A stretch of 64,000 nt of DNA from an uncultured Draconibacterium sp. GTDB taxonomy: Bacteria > Bacteroidota > Bacteroidia > Bacteroidales > Prolixibacteraceae. Of the stretch, positions 1-9,253 are shown in pieces. Position 1 is the first letter of the stretch, and every line of letters starts with the position of its first letter. The translations under genes were made by a program, and so were the position numbers. The notes below the pieces were generated by a model. It searched no databases. It saw nothing but the letters and a program-made list of their open reading frames with translations, and was not told the origin of the DNA. Location: assembly GCF_963675585.1 (NCBI RefSeq), contig NZ_OY776414.1, positions 2,025,001 to 2,089,000 on the forward strand, in the 5' to 3' direction.

Positions 1-1987
1 CTCTAAAAACCACATTGAGCTCCTGATTTTGCGCCTGTTTTTTCGACTCGTTAAACGAAATAAGTCCGTTATTTCCACCAAAGTAAATGTTTCCATTTTT
101 GTCTTTGTAGGATGCTCTGAAATTGAACTGCTCAAACGGAAGGTCAGAATCTCGGTTATACAATACAATTTCATTTGTTTCAGGAATCAACTTTACCAAA
201 CCTTTGTCGCCACTTACCCACACTGAATTATCGTCGCCTTCCTCCATACTAAATACCCACGAAAAAGGGAATCCATTTTTTTCGTTGTAAATACGCGTTG
301 AATCGTGTTCTGTATCGTAACAACATAAACCGTGTCGGTAATCGCCAATCCAAACTCTGCTTTTCGAATCAACCTTTACAAAATTTATATTCTTCAGAAA
401 TGGAAACTTATCAAATTTTTGAAACGAATGATCGGTTTTGGATAATGAAAAAACCCCGATTTGCGAGGAGAACCAAATGTCATTTTCACCTTCAAACATA
501 TATTCCACCTGAACTCCTTCAAAAATATCCTTCTGGAAAGAAGACATTTTTCGGTTTTGTAAATTAAATACTGACACACCATTTGAAGTGGATATAAAAA
601 TAGAATCGCCTGATTTTGTCAGGTGGTAAATATCATCGGAAGGCAGATAGGGATGAGTTTGCCGGTTAATGTATTCAAAAGTGTTGTTTTTAATGTTCAG
701 AATATTTATTCCCCCGGTATAGGTACCAATCCATAATTTCTCATCGTTTTCAAAAAGTAAACTGTGCACATTATTAAAAGAGAGGCCCTTTTTCCCTGTC
801 TCGGTATTAAATTTCAGAATTTCTCCGGTTTGAGCGTTAATTTTATTTACTCCCATGTCTTCCATACCAATCCAGATATTCCCTTCCTTGTCTTCGTTAA
901 TGCAGCTAACTGCGTTACCGCCAATATGATAACTACTGGTTCCGGCTTGCCAAACTTCGAAAAATGTATTGCTGTTGCTCCAAAAATTTAAGCCTCCGAA
1001 ATAAGTTCCAAGCCACATGTTTCCATCCCTGTCGCGAAAAATATTGTATAAAGGATTGGTATTTAAACCCTGAGGATTGTGCAAATCGTACTGGTAATAT
1101 GTAAACGACTCGGTATAAGGCGACCACAAACACAAACCGTTTTCGGTACCAATCCATATTCTCCCCAACAAATCTTCATTTATAGAATGAACCAGATTGT
1201 GTAACAAATGGTTTTTACCCGTTTGTTTTGATGAAAACCGTGTTGATGATCCGTTGGCAAGGTTAATCCGGTACAAACCTTCGCTAACTGCTCCAATCCA
1301 TACATTGTTGTGACTGTCGAGATAAAAAATGGTAACATTTTGCGGCGACAAATCATCGGGCAACACGAATTTTCGCTGATGGTTGGTTTCCTTATTTAAT
1401 ATCAATAAGTTATTTTGGTCGGTAAGTGCAACCAGCAAATTATCTTTCTCTCGAAGGTTAAGAACTTTTGAATCGTGATCCAGAATTGCAAAATCAATTT
1501 TTTCTCTGAAATCCAGCAATTGGCTAGTTTTCTTGTTTAGAAACGACAAATTCCCGGCACTTAATATCCACATTCCATCTGTCGAGGGCAGCAGATCGTA
1601 AACCTCTCCCAAATCGTTTATTTGCTTGCAGGCGTTAAATCGTTCAAACGCAAAGTCGAAGGAATAGTATTTGTTGTCGGTAGTTTGAGCAATTAATTCG
1701 GAATTACCTGTAACATAGAATTTTTTACACCAAAGATCGTAAGCTTGTCCTTCCCCATCGTAAGCCTGAAAGGTTTTAAATTCATTCCCGTCGAAACGGC
1801 AAACGGAACTCCGGGTTGCCAACCAAATAAATCCATACTGATCCTGGGAGATGCTTTTTACATACGACGACGGCAATCCATCTTCGTTGGTGTAATGGCT
1901 GAATTTTAGTCTTTCAGAATTTGCGAATGCAAGAAATGTTTGGAGGATTAAGATTATGAATACTACTATTTTGCTACTTACTTTCAT
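1..1987 (-). CDS. Two-component-regulator-propeller sensor, probably hybrid (HTCS), N-terminal part
   Basis: Reading the minus strand from an ATG at 1987 gives 662 codons without a stop up to the window edge, so this is a real gene cut off at position 1. A signal peptide (MKVSSKIVVFIILILQTFLA) is followed by repeated propeller blades. The first blade has the typical GLPSSYVKSISQDQYGFIWL; later blades carry WIGAVSEGLY, WIGTENGLC, WLGTYFGGL, WIGMEDMGV, WIGTYTGGI and WIGDYRHGL. The end reaches the expected start of the Y_Y_Y domain. In the known family this periplasmic propeller binds an oligosaccharide and signals through a histidine kinase, usually fused to a receiver and an AraC-type DNA-binding domain. 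Those parts lie outside the window, so the hybrid nature is inferred. It lies downstream of the first susCD pair and probably senses a pectic oligosaccharide. Confidence 0.9.
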   Translation of the reverse strand, partial: MKVSSKIVVFIILILQTFLAFANSERLKFSHYTNEDGLPSSYVKSISQDQYGFIWLATRSSVCRFDGNEFKTFQAYDGEGQAYDLWCKKFYVTGNSELIAQTTDNKYYSFDFAFERFNACKQINDLGEVYDLLPSTDGMWILSAGNLSFLNKKTSQLLDFREKIDFAILDHDSKVLNLREKDNLLVALTDQNNLLILNKETNHQRKFVLPDDLSPQNVTIFYLDSHNNVWIGAVSEGLYRINLANGSSTRFSSKQTGKNHLLHNLVHSINEDLLGRIWIGTENGLCLWSPYTESFTYYQYDLHNPQGLNTNPLYNIFRDRDGNMWLGTYFGGLNFWSNSNTFFEVWQAGTSSYHIGGNAVSCINEDKEGNIWIGMEDMGVNKINAQTGEILKFNTETGKKGLSFNNVHSLLFENDEKLWIGTYTGGINILNIKNNTFEYINRQTHPYLPSDDIYHLTKSGDSIFISTSNGVSVFNLQNRKMSSFQKDIFEGVQVEYMFEGENDIWFSSQIGVFSLSKTDHSFQKFDKFPFLKNINFVKVDSKSRVWIGDYRHGLCCYDTEHDSTRIYNEKNGFPFSWVFSMEEGDDNSVWVSGDKGLVKLIPETNEIVLYNRDSDLPFEQFNFRASYKDKNGNIYFGGNNGLISFNESKKQAQNQELNVVFR

Positions 1988-2394
1988 TTAACTTTGGTCC
2001 TCACAAATTACAACGATGTTTCAAAAATAGGCATACATCGAGTAAATCCTTTCACAAATGTCTTGTAAACTTGCACTATTATCTTTTTTTTTCGAAAAAC
2101 ATTTTCTCATGTGGTTAAACCATGGAGAAGCGAAGTGTAAAAAAGATACGAATGGTTAGTAAATCGGCGTGTTTGTAAAGCGCGGAGAATAACTGAAGCC
2201 GCTATAAGTTCTACTAAACCAAAAAATAGAGAGACCGTTGTAAAGTATCTGTAAGTTATTGAACAAAACATTCCTTCAAAATTTTAAAACGATTAAACTG
2301 GCAAAAAAAATTCAGAAGTGTTTTGTTAAAATTACGTTTACCTCAACAACGATCTCTGCTGTATTTCTATAAAAAAACTAAACTTTTATTTTTT
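1988..2394. other. Intergenic region between sensor gene and susD
   Basis: This stretch of 407 bases has no convincing ORF. A minus-strand TAnnTTTG-type box (CAAAAATA on the plus strand at 2022-2029) lies about 35 bases upstream of the sensor start, and a TTTG-like partner lies at 2055-2058. Their spacing (25 bases) is longer than the usual Bacteroidota promoter, so the promoter call is weak. No strong terminator for the susCD operon is visible. Short palindromes such as TGGTTAAACCA near 2111 are present but unassigned. Confidence 0.4.
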
Positions 2395-3996
2395 CTATTT
2401 GTATCCCGGGTTTTGAGTCAGATTTGAATTTGTATTTAATTCAGACTCTCCTATCGGGAACAAAATTGTATGATTGCCTTGTGGCGTATGGTTGTACCAG
2501 CTTTTGGATTGATAAACGCCAAACCGAATCATATCAGTACGACGACGGAACTCTGCAGCAAACTCCCAACCCAATTCATCAAGGAAACGACCATACTGAA
2601 CCGGTGTTTGATCGCCCGGATCATCAATGCTACCATCTTCGGCCAGCGTTCCGTACTGAACGGTAGTGTTTCCTTCCAGTTCGGCGCCGGTTACAGCTGC
2701 TTTTGCTGGATCTTCGAACGAACGCGCGCGAACTTCCGATACCAGTGTGGCAGCCTCATCGCTTTTTCCGGTACGAAGTAAACATTCCGCTTTCATCATT
2801 AAAACATCGGTGTAGCGAAAATAAGGAAGGTCGTTTTTCATATTTGACTGACATCCAATTTCAATCTCATATTTCTGACAACGATATCCTTGTTCAAATT
2901 CGCAGTAATAAATACTGGGCATTTCGTTTACCAGTGTCATTATCACGCTTCCGTCCGAAGCGCTTATCTGGTCACCAATCAACCAACTATCTTCCAAACG
3001 CTTATCATTTTCGTCGTAACTGTTTATAAATTGTGGGTTGCAGCTTGACCCTCCCCACGGCTGAGAACTCATGTTAAAAACATAACGGTGGTTTGGCAGC
3101 AACATTTTCATGTGTGCATTCCAGCCTGTTCCATAAATATTATCGTAAGGAACCGAAAAAACAATCTCGGGCGATCCCTCATTGTTGGCGCTAAAGATAT
3201 TTCGGTAATTCGAATCAAGCGTATATTTTTTGCTGTTGATAATCTGAGTACAAGCATCGATACATTTATTCCATTCAGCACTTCCTTTATAAACTTCAGC
3301 ATTTAAATAAACACGCGCCAGCAATTGCAAAGCACCCCACTTGGTCAATCGTCCGTAAGTTGATTGGTCAACATTCTCCGATAATTGTGGAATTACTTCA
3401 TTTAACTCAGAAACAATAAACTCATAAATTTCGCTTCTGCTTTTTTGCTCCGGAATTTCGTCGCTAAACTTTGTTATTAACGGTACATTTCCGTGCGTAT
3501 CAACTAAAATAGAATACCAAAGTGCGCGCAATGCTCTCATTTCTGCAATAATTGGTTCGGCCTGTCCCTCTTCCAATGGCAACGATCCCGATTCTATTTG
3601 CAGAATTACACGGTTTACGTTATTAATACCATCGTAACAATTAATCCAAGTATTACGTGGCTGCCATTGCAAATTGTTCCAGGTATGAAAATGCATTCTT
3701 TTGTAGGTACCACCATCGTCCCAACCGTTTGGTCGTGTTGGTGTAACAAACATATCGGCAGGTTCTTCCTGTACATCAAACAAACCCTGCCAGCCCATAA
3801 TGTATCTCAGAGGTGTATATCCCGAGGCCATTAAGGCTACAATATCAGATTCCGAAGCAGTAAAGGATTCTTCGGTAATTTCTGAAAAAACTTCTTCGTC
3901 AAGATTGAAACATCCCCCTGTAGATAACAAGGCTAAAATCCCAACCACAGAAACAGTATATCCTGCTATTCGTCTTATATAGTTTTTGAAATTCAT
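2395..3996 (-). CDS. SusD/RagB-family outer-membrane glycan-binding lipoprotein (module 1)
   Basis: This 533-residue protein has a lipoprotein signal ending LLSTGGC (Cys29), so it should be anchored at the cell surface. The mature start FNLDEEVFSEIT, the SusD-like tetratricopeptide helices (for example RALWYSILVDTHGNVPL) and the C-terminal LFPIGESELNTNSNLTQNPGYK are typical of SusD/RagB. SusD proteins cap the SusC channel and bind the oligosaccharide for import. The gene lies 34 bases after the susC stop and is the last gene of the sigma-fecR-susC-susD unit. It resembles the second SusD at 51531-53063 in its N-terminal NLDEEV motif, tryptophan-rich segments and ending. The arabinan or pectin ligand is inferred from the enzymes upstream. 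Confidence 0.95.
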   Translation of the reverse strand: MNFKNYIRRIAGYTVSVVGILALLSTGGCFNLDEEVFSEITEESFTASESDIVALMASGYTPLRYIMGWQGLFDVQEEPADMFVTPTRPNGWDDGGTYKRMHFHTWNNLQWQPRNTWINCYDGINNVNRVILQIESGSLPLEEGQAEPIIAEMRALRALWYSILVDTHGNVPLITKFSDEIPEQKSRSEIYEFIVSELNEVIPQLSENVDQSTYGRLTKWGALQLLARVYLNAEVYKGSAEWNKCIDACTQIINSKKYTLDSNYRNIFSANNEGSPEIVFSVPYDNIYGTGWNAHMKMLLPNHRYVFNMSSQPWGGSSCNPQFINSYDENDKRLEDSWLIGDQISASDGSVIMTLVNEMPSIYYCEFEQGYRCQKYEIEIGCQSNMKNDLPYFRYTDVLMMKAECLLRTGKSDEAATLVSEVRARSFEDPAKAAVTGAELEGNTTVQYGTLAEDGSIDDPGDQTPVQYGRFLDELGWEFAAEFRRRTDMIRFGVYQSKSWYNHTPQGNHTILFPIGESELNTNSNLTQNPGYK

Positions 3997-4030
3997 TTTT
4001 CCTGTTTTTATAGTTTACAACTCCGAATAA

Positions 4031-7000
4031 TTAGAAGGTTACATTAACACCAAATGTGTAAGTCCTCGTTGTTGGATACTGATCTCTATCGTCGTTACCC
4101 GGCGATAAACCAATGCGGTTAACTTCAGGATCAATTCCTTTGTAACTTGTAATAGTAGCCAGATTCATTCCAGAAGCGTAAACACGCAGGTTTTTGAATA
4201 CTTTACTGTTTTTAACATTAAAGTTGTAACTCAAAGTAACGTTGTCGAGTTTTATAAAGTCGCCATCCTCAACATAGTAACTTACAAAACGCTGCACATC
4301 AGACAGCACTGCTTTTCCGTAAACTTTATCGTAGGCTGAATCGAGTGTATTGTAACCAATGGTTGGGTTTTCGTAGAACATACGCTGGAAGTTCAGAATC
4401 TGATATCCAAACGCTCCTCTTAAGTTCATATTTAGCTCCCAGTTTTTATATCTGAAACTGTTATTCCAGCTCATGTAATGTTTTGGCAATCCATTACCCA
4501 GCACCTGACGGTCGGCAGTCGACGACTCGGTGGCAGGTATAATATCTCCCTCGGGAGTTTCAATTAACCAGATTCCATCTTCTGTAATATCAACACTTCT
4601 TAAACCATAGAAATTACCAATTTCATCGCCGATTTCAAGGCGGTGTGTTTCAATCTGGATTGGTTCGCCGGTGTACCCTGCATAAAAGAAATCGTTGGTC
4701 GTCTGAAACTGGTCGTTAGATAACGAAACCAGTTTGTTTGAATTGGTAGAATAGGTAAGATTTGCGCTCCATTCAAAATTCTGAGTTTGAACAGGAACTA
4801 CGTTAATAAGCGCCTCGAAACCTTTGTTCTGGATAACACCAACATTAGCCATAATACTGCCATATAAGTACGGAGGCACAGGAACATCATAGTTCCAAAG
4901 TGCATCTTTTGTTTTACGGTTATAATAATCCAGTGCACCGCCAATACGTCCGCCAAACAAATCAAAATCAAGACCGATATTGAATTCTTCTTTTTTCTCC
5001 CATCTTAAATCGGGATTGGCATTACGGGCAGGAATCAATTCTCTCAACCAATTACCATTGTAAAGGAAATAGCTATCGTAGTTCAAACTACTGAGCGATT
5101 GATAATTATTACCGGCATTAATACCAGTTACACCAAAACCGGCACGTAGTTTCAGATTATCAACCCAAGCCAGACCATCCATAAAACTTTCTTCGTTAAT
5201 ACGCCAACCTGCAGAAACCCCGGGAAAATAACCCCATTTGTGGTTTTCACCAAACCGAGAAGAACCTTCACGACGTAAACTGGCCATCAAAAGGTATTTA
5301 TCAGCGTAATTATAACCTACCCTGGCAAATAAAGCAATAAGTTTATCTGAATATTTTGAACTACCAATTCCGGCTTCGCCTTCAGGTAATCCCTGTCCAA
5401 TACCAATATTATTATAGGTGTACGAATCGCTTGGGAAGTATTTATTATTTACCCAAAAACCTTCATATACATTATCCTCGTAGTTATAGCCTGCCAAAGC
5501 AGTTACCCGATGATCTCCTATCGTTTTTTTATAATTGGCTGATATCTCAGCATAATTTCCAATATAGTCGTCAGTACCACGCGAAGCGTAACCATCTGAA
5601 CCATATTTGGTAGTTGAAACGTGATTATGTGTTTGGTAAAATCCGCGAATATTCGAATTCCCCTTTCTTGCATATAAACCTTTAATATCAAGGTTGGCAA
5701 TTGGAGAATATACCAAACTTCCTGTAAATCGCATATTCCGGTAACGGTTTTCACCCTGCGATTCTTTAATGTAAGCCACCGGATTGTCGTAAAAATACAC
5801 ATCTCTTTCAAACCAGGTTCCATCTTCATTCATAACCGGCTCAGTTGGATTACGAATGATGGCCTGACGATATACATAGTTGTTAAAACTGTAACCGTCA
5901 CCGCCCGTCCAGTATTTTTGCTCACTGGCAATAATACCAATATTCGCTTTTAGTTTGTTGTCGAACATACTGTGGTTAACATCAATCCTTCCTGTATATT
6001 TTTCATTGTCGGAATTCATGAAAATACCCTGATTATTTTTGTAGTTAAGCGATGCCGTAAGGTTCGTATTTTTATTACCACCTCTGAAAATTAAATTGTG
6101 TACATGGCTAACTGCATCCCTGGTAATCTCATCCAGCCAATCGGTATCTGATCCATAGTCTTGCAGATTTGCACCTGTAAACGAGTAACCTTCATTCCAT
6201 TTTTCTCTTAATTCTGTTGCATTAAGGAAGTCAAGTTTTTTACTGATTTGCGCCAATGATACATAACCTGAGTACTCAATAGTTGGCTCCATTTCGTTTG
6301 CGCCCGATTTGGTTGTAATAATAATTACACCATTTGTACCGCGAGTACCGTAAATTGCGGTTGCCGATCCGTCCTTTAAAACGTCAACCGACTCGATATC
6401 CTCCGGAGCAATGGTTTCCAGGTTGCCGGGAATCCCATCAATAAGAACCAGAGGTGCTGTTCCACCATTTAGCGAAGAAACACCACGCAGCATAATCTGA
6501 GCTCCCTGTGTTGGATCTCCGGTTGGTAATGAAACGGTTAAACCGGCCACTTTACCCTGTACCAATTGAGCCGCATCTTTTACTGCTCCTCTTATAAAAT
6601 CTTCCGATTTTACAGTTGATACAGCACTTGTAACATCTGCCTTTTTAACTGTACCGTAACCTATGGCAACCACTTCCTCAATTCCAATTGCATCAATAGC
6701 CATAGTAACATCAATTCTTGTTTGCTCGCCTACCAAAACCTCCTGGCTAACCATACCTACAAATGAGAATATTAATATCTCCTGAGGAAGAACGGATGGA
6801 ATACTATAGTTACCGTTTAAATCGGTTACGGTTCCCCGAGTAGTGCCCTTTACAACAACGGTTACACCGGGAAGCAATTCACCTCCTGCATCGGTAACCT
6901 TACCCGTTATCGAATTTTGTGGTTTATCGTTCATAAAAATGTCATCACTTTTCCGAACGATTATGTATCTGTCCACAACTTTATAGTCCAAATCAGTCCC

Positions 7001-7303
7001 TGATAAAACTTCGTCTAATACCTCGCTTACATTTGCATTTTCTTTTATTACCGAAACTTTGTCAAGTCCTTCTAATTCTTCTTTATTAAAGAAAAAGTAA
7101 AACTCACTTTTTTGTTCTATTTGTCTAAATACTTCAAGAATGCTGTTGTTTTTAAGTGAGATATCCAGTCGTGCATTTTGGGAATAAGTTGATGCACTTA
7201 CTGATATTAATCCAAACAGCAAGAGTGTAAATGTTAATTTCATCTTCTTCCAAATTTGTTTCAACGATGGATATTTACCCATCGTATCTAATAGATTTTT
7301 CAT
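4031..7303 (-). CDS. SusC/RagA-family TonB-dependent transporter with STN domain (module 1)
   Basis: This 1090-residue outer-membrane transporter imports glycan fragments with SusD using TonB energy. In order it has a signal segment (about 21-41, LTFTLLLFGLISVSAS), an STN domain (about 45-118, with FRQIEQKSEFYFFFNKEEL), a carboxypeptidase-regulatory-like domain (about 132-205, ITGKVTDAGGELLPGVTV), a plug with EEVVAIGYGTVKKADVTSAV and a barrel ending in YTFGVNVTF. The STN domain is the part that in FecA-like systems signals to a FecR anti-sigma factor, matching the upstream fecR and sigma genes. An antisense promoter-like box overlaps its start codon and a hairpin lies in its leader, both described separately. 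The first ATG is used; ATGs at residues 8 and 21 are possible but would shorten the usual leader. Confidence 0.96.
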   Translation of the reverse strand: MKNLLDTMGKYPSLKQIWKKMKLTFTLLLFGLISVSASTYSQNARLDISLKNNSILEVFRQIEQKSEFYFFFNKEELEGLDKVSVIKENANVSEVLDEVLSGTDLDYKVVDRYIIVRKSDDIFMNDKPQNSITGKVTDAGGELLPGVTVVVKGTTRGTVTDLNGNYSIPSVLPQEILIFSFVGMVSQEVLVGEQTRIDVTMAIDAIGIEEVVAIGYGTVKKADVTSAVSTVKSEDFIRGAVKDAAQLVQGKVAGLTVSLPTGDPTQGAQIMLRGVSSLNGGTAPLVLIDGIPGNLETIAPEDIESVDVLKDGSATAIYGTRGTNGVIIITTKSGANEMEPTIEYSGYVSLAQISKKLDFLNATELREKWNEGYSFTGANLQDYGSDTDWLDEITRDAVSHVHNLIFRGGNKNTNLTASLNYKNNQGIFMNSDNEKYTGRIDVNHSMFDNKLKANIGIIASEQKYWTGGDGYSFNNYVYRQAIIRNPTEPVMNEDGTWFERDVYFYDNPVAYIKESQGENRYRNMRFTGSLVYSPIANLDIKGLYARKGNSNIRGFYQTHNHVSTTKYGSDGYASRGTDDYIGNYAEISANYKKTIGDHRVTALAGYNYEDNVYEGFWVNNKYFPSDSYTYNNIGIGQGLPEGEAGIGSSKYSDKLIALFARVGYNYADKYLLMASLRREGSSRFGENHKWGYFPGVSAGWRINEESFMDGLAWVDNLKLRAGFGVTGINAGNNYQSLSSLNYDSYFLYNGNWLRELIPARNANPDLRWEKKEEFNIGLDFDLFGGRIGGALDYYNRKTKDALWNYDVPVPPYLYGSIMANVGVIQNKGFEALINVVPVQTQNFEWSANLTYSTNSNKLVSLSNDQFQTTNDFFYAGYTGEPIQIETHRLEIGDEIGNFYGLRSVDITEDGIWLIETPEGDIIPATESSTADRQVLGNGLPKHYMSWNNSFRYKNWELNMNLRGAFGYQILNFQRMFYENPTIGYNTLDSAYDKVYGKAVLSDVQRFVSYYVEDGDFIKLDNVTLSYNFNVKNSKVFKNLRVYASGMNLATITSYKGIDPEVNRIGLSPGNDDRDQYPTTRTYTFGVNVTF

Positions 7304-7310
7304 ACATTTG
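7303..7310 (+). promoter_or_regulatory. Candidate antisense promoter (-7 box) at the susC start, module 1
   Basis: TACATTTG on the plus strand matches the Bacteroidota -7 consensus TAnnTTTG and touches the susC start codon on the other strand. No clear TTTG -33 element is seen at the expected distance. The same arrangement (TAAATTTG) occurs at the second susC. An alternative reading is an A-rich translation-initiation context (CAAANNTATG on the susC sense strand). Confidence 0.45.
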
Positions 7311-7316
7311 ATTAGT

Positions 7317-7385
7317 TTAAATTACTACTGAGTTTTTTAAATTATTGACGGTAGTGATGTGCCAGCATCATTGCCGTTTTTTTTT
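7317..7385 (+). ncRNA. Candidate antisense RNA opposite the susC leader (module 1)
   Basis: Starting 7 bases after the TACATTTG box and ending in the T-tract at 7385 gives an RNA of about 69 nt, transcribed away from and complementary to the susC 5' leader. Bacteroides fragilis is known to encode DonS-type cis-antisense RNAs of similar size between anti-sigma and susC genes, repressing such loci. The position, size and terminator agree here, and the second module repeats the arrangement. There is no expression evidence, so the ends are predictions. Confidence 0.45.
7348..7385 (+). terminator. Rho-independent terminator on the antisense strand, module 1
   Basis: A 12-bp stem (ACGGTAGTGATG with CATCATTGCCGT) closes a six-base loop and runs into nine T residues on the plus strand. 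Two pairs are G-U on the plus-strand RNA but would be A-C mismatches on the minus-strand RNA. The hairpin is therefore built for transcription opposite to fecR and susC. Confidence 0.65.
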
Positions 7386-7422
7386 ATTGTGTTTAGTTTG
7401 AGTTAGTTTTTTATCATAGGCA

Positions 7423-8415
7423 CTACTTTTTTGAAATGAATACTATGTCCTTTGCTCCAGGCACATGCGTATATTTTATTTTAATTGGCAGCAATATTTC
7501 GAACGCTTTTATGATTTGATCAAATGGTTTGTTTTTTAATATTGTTCCTGAAAAATCGAGTGCTGTAATCGAGTCATCTTCAAACTGAATATCAACATTA
7601 TACCAGCGTTCCAGTTTTTTTGAAATCTCCGATAGTTTTTCCTGTTCAAAAACAATTTTTCCTTCTGTCCACGAAACATAAAAATTAGTTTCTACCAACT
7701 CTATGTTCGCTTTTTGAGTTTGTTCATCAATATTTATTTGTTGTGAAGGCTGCAGTTGTGCAATAATGTTCCCGTTACCCGCATTTAAATTCACTTTACC
7801 TTCAACTAAAGTTACCTGACTAATATTTTCATCCGGATAGGCAACTATATTAAATCGGGTACCTAAAACTTCCACCTCTTTATTCCTGAACATAACTTTA
7901 AAAGATGAACCGGTTTTTGCAACATCAAAGAATGCTTCTCCTTCAAGAGCAACAAAACGTTCTTTTATTCCAAAATCATTGTTGTATCGGAGTGTTGTTC
8001 CGGAGTTTAGCCACACTCTTGTACCATCGTACAAAGTAAGTTCTGTCATTTGTCCAAGAGGAACTCTTACTTCAGCAAAACCACTAACGGTGTTCGTTTT
8101 GTTAAATTTATTTGTTAAAACATTTCCGAGCAAAAAGGCCAGTACAATTATTGCAGCATATTTTACAACGTTTGCAATTAGCCTTAGTGATTCGCTTCTC
8201 AACTCACGTTTTATTCTTTGCCATGAACGAATACTTGAAACCGACTTCAAATTACCGGCAATCTGCAAATCAGTATTTAATTCCTGCATCTGCAAATAAA
8301 TCTTTTTGTATTCCTCGTTCTTAAGGAACAAATCAAACTCAATCAACTCACTACCATCCAACTCATTGTGCATTTTAGCAGTCAGCAACACCCAAAATCT
8401 GTCTTTCTCAGTCAT
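7423..8415 (-). CDS. FecR-family anti-sigma factor (module 1)
   Basis: This 330-residue protein has a cytoplasmic N-terminal region (about 1-80), one membrane segment (about 83-104, VVKYAAIIVLAFLLGNVLTN) and a periplasmic FecR domain with VPLGQMTELTLYDGTRVWLN, GEAFFDVAK and GTRFNIVAYPDENISQVTLVEG. A C-terminal STN-interacting region (DUF4974 type) with LSEISKKLERWYNVDIQFED follows. FecR proteins hold an ECF sigma factor at the membrane and release it when the SusC STN domain signals substrate. It sits between the sigma gene and susC, and its paralogue at 47216-48193 has the same architecture. Confidence 0.95.
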   Translation of the reverse strand: MTEKDRFWVLLTAKMHNELDGSELIEFDLFLKNEEYKKIYLQMQELNTDLQIAGNLKSVSSIRSWQRIKRELRSESLRLIANVVKYAAIIVLAFLLGNVLTNKFNKTNTVSGFAEVRVPLGQMTELTLYDGTRVWLNSGTTLRYNNDFGIKERFVALEGEAFFDVAKTGSSFKVMFRNKEVEVLGTRFNIVAYPDENISQVTLVEGKVNLNAGNGNIIAQLQPSQQINIDEQTQKANIELVETNFYVSWTEGKIVFEQEKLSEISKKLERWYNVDIQFEDDSITALDFSGTILKNKPFDQIIKAFEILLPIKIKYTHVPGAKDIVFISKK

Positions 8416-8553
8416 GACATTTTTTCAATAAAAGAACAGCCGAAAAAACTGTTCTTTTAAAACAAATAATTTAATTCTTATTCAATAGCAAAACAGCTAT
8501 TTAATACATGACGTAAAATGGCAACAGGCGGGGTGACAAAGATTTCAACTTTT

Positions 8554-9102
8554 TTATTTTTTCTTAAAAAAACAGAAGAAATAAAAATCCTGAGGATCAA
8601 GGATTTCTTTTAGAAAGCGGTATGAACGTGCGATCTGAGTTTTGACTGAGTTTCTTGAGATATTTAATTTATCGGCGATTTGCTGATAAGTGAGTGAATC
8701 GAAAATGGCCAATTCAAGTATTTTCCTTCTTTTATCAGGCAAACGTGATATTGCCTGATATAATTTAACATATTTCTGTTGCTCATCAAACTCTGCTTCA
8801 GTTACTATTTCAGGTAAAACAGCTGTGAAATCAGTTAAATCCTCTCTTTTCCGATAAAAGTCGATTATCTGATTTCTTAAAATTTGAAATAAATAAGACT
8901 TTAAAGATGATTTTATTTCTATAGTTTTTCGGTTTTCCCAAAGTTTCAAGAAACAGTCAGAAACAATTAGTTCCACTTGCTGGCTATCACGAATCGATTT
9001 TAAGGCAAACAAACACATTTGATGAAAATATTCAGAGTGAAGCCTGCCTAAGGTTTTCACATCTCCATCTTTTATGTTTTGCCAAATTTCTAATTCGTTC
9101 AC
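8554..9102 (-). CDS. ECF RNA polymerase sigma-70 factor (module 1)
   Basis: This 182-residue ECF sigma factor has region 2 at about 20-85 (FHQMCLFALKSIRDSQQVELIVSD, then LKSYLFQILRNQIIDFYRKRE). Region 4 at about 115-170 carries ISRLPDKRRKILELAIFDSLTYQQIADKLNISRNSVKTQIARSYRFL, given here in outline, with a helix-turn-helix. Such Bacteroidota sigma factors are released by the neighbouring FecR and activate the adjacent susCD operon. It is the first gene of the module, 138 bases before fecR and 151 bases after the double GH43 gene. The C-terminus FFCFFKKK is short and basic. Confidence 0.93.
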   Translation of the reverse strand: MNELEIWQNIKDGDVKTLGRLHSEYFHQMCLFALKSIRDSQQVELIVSDCFLKLWENRKTIEIKSSLKSYLFQILRNQIIDFYRKREDLTDFTAVLPEIVTEAEFDEQQKYVKLYQAISRLPDKRRKILELAIFDSLTYQQIADKLNISRNSVKTQIARSYRFLKEILDPQDFYFFCFFKKK

Positions 9103-9253
9103 TTATATCAATTTTTCAAAACTATTGCCTAATGCAAATTTTAATAACAGGGTGCAAAATAAGTGTTTTAAACTTGAGGAAAGGAAACATAAGTTATACT
9201 TCTAAAAACTTTCCGTTGAATGTTTTTCCCAACTATTATTATCTCAACCAATA

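Noticed and set aside
2022-2058. Sensor gene promoter with TTTG and TAnnTTTG
   Set aside because: The spacing of 25 bases is outside the usual range; noted only as a weak possibility in the intergenic entry.
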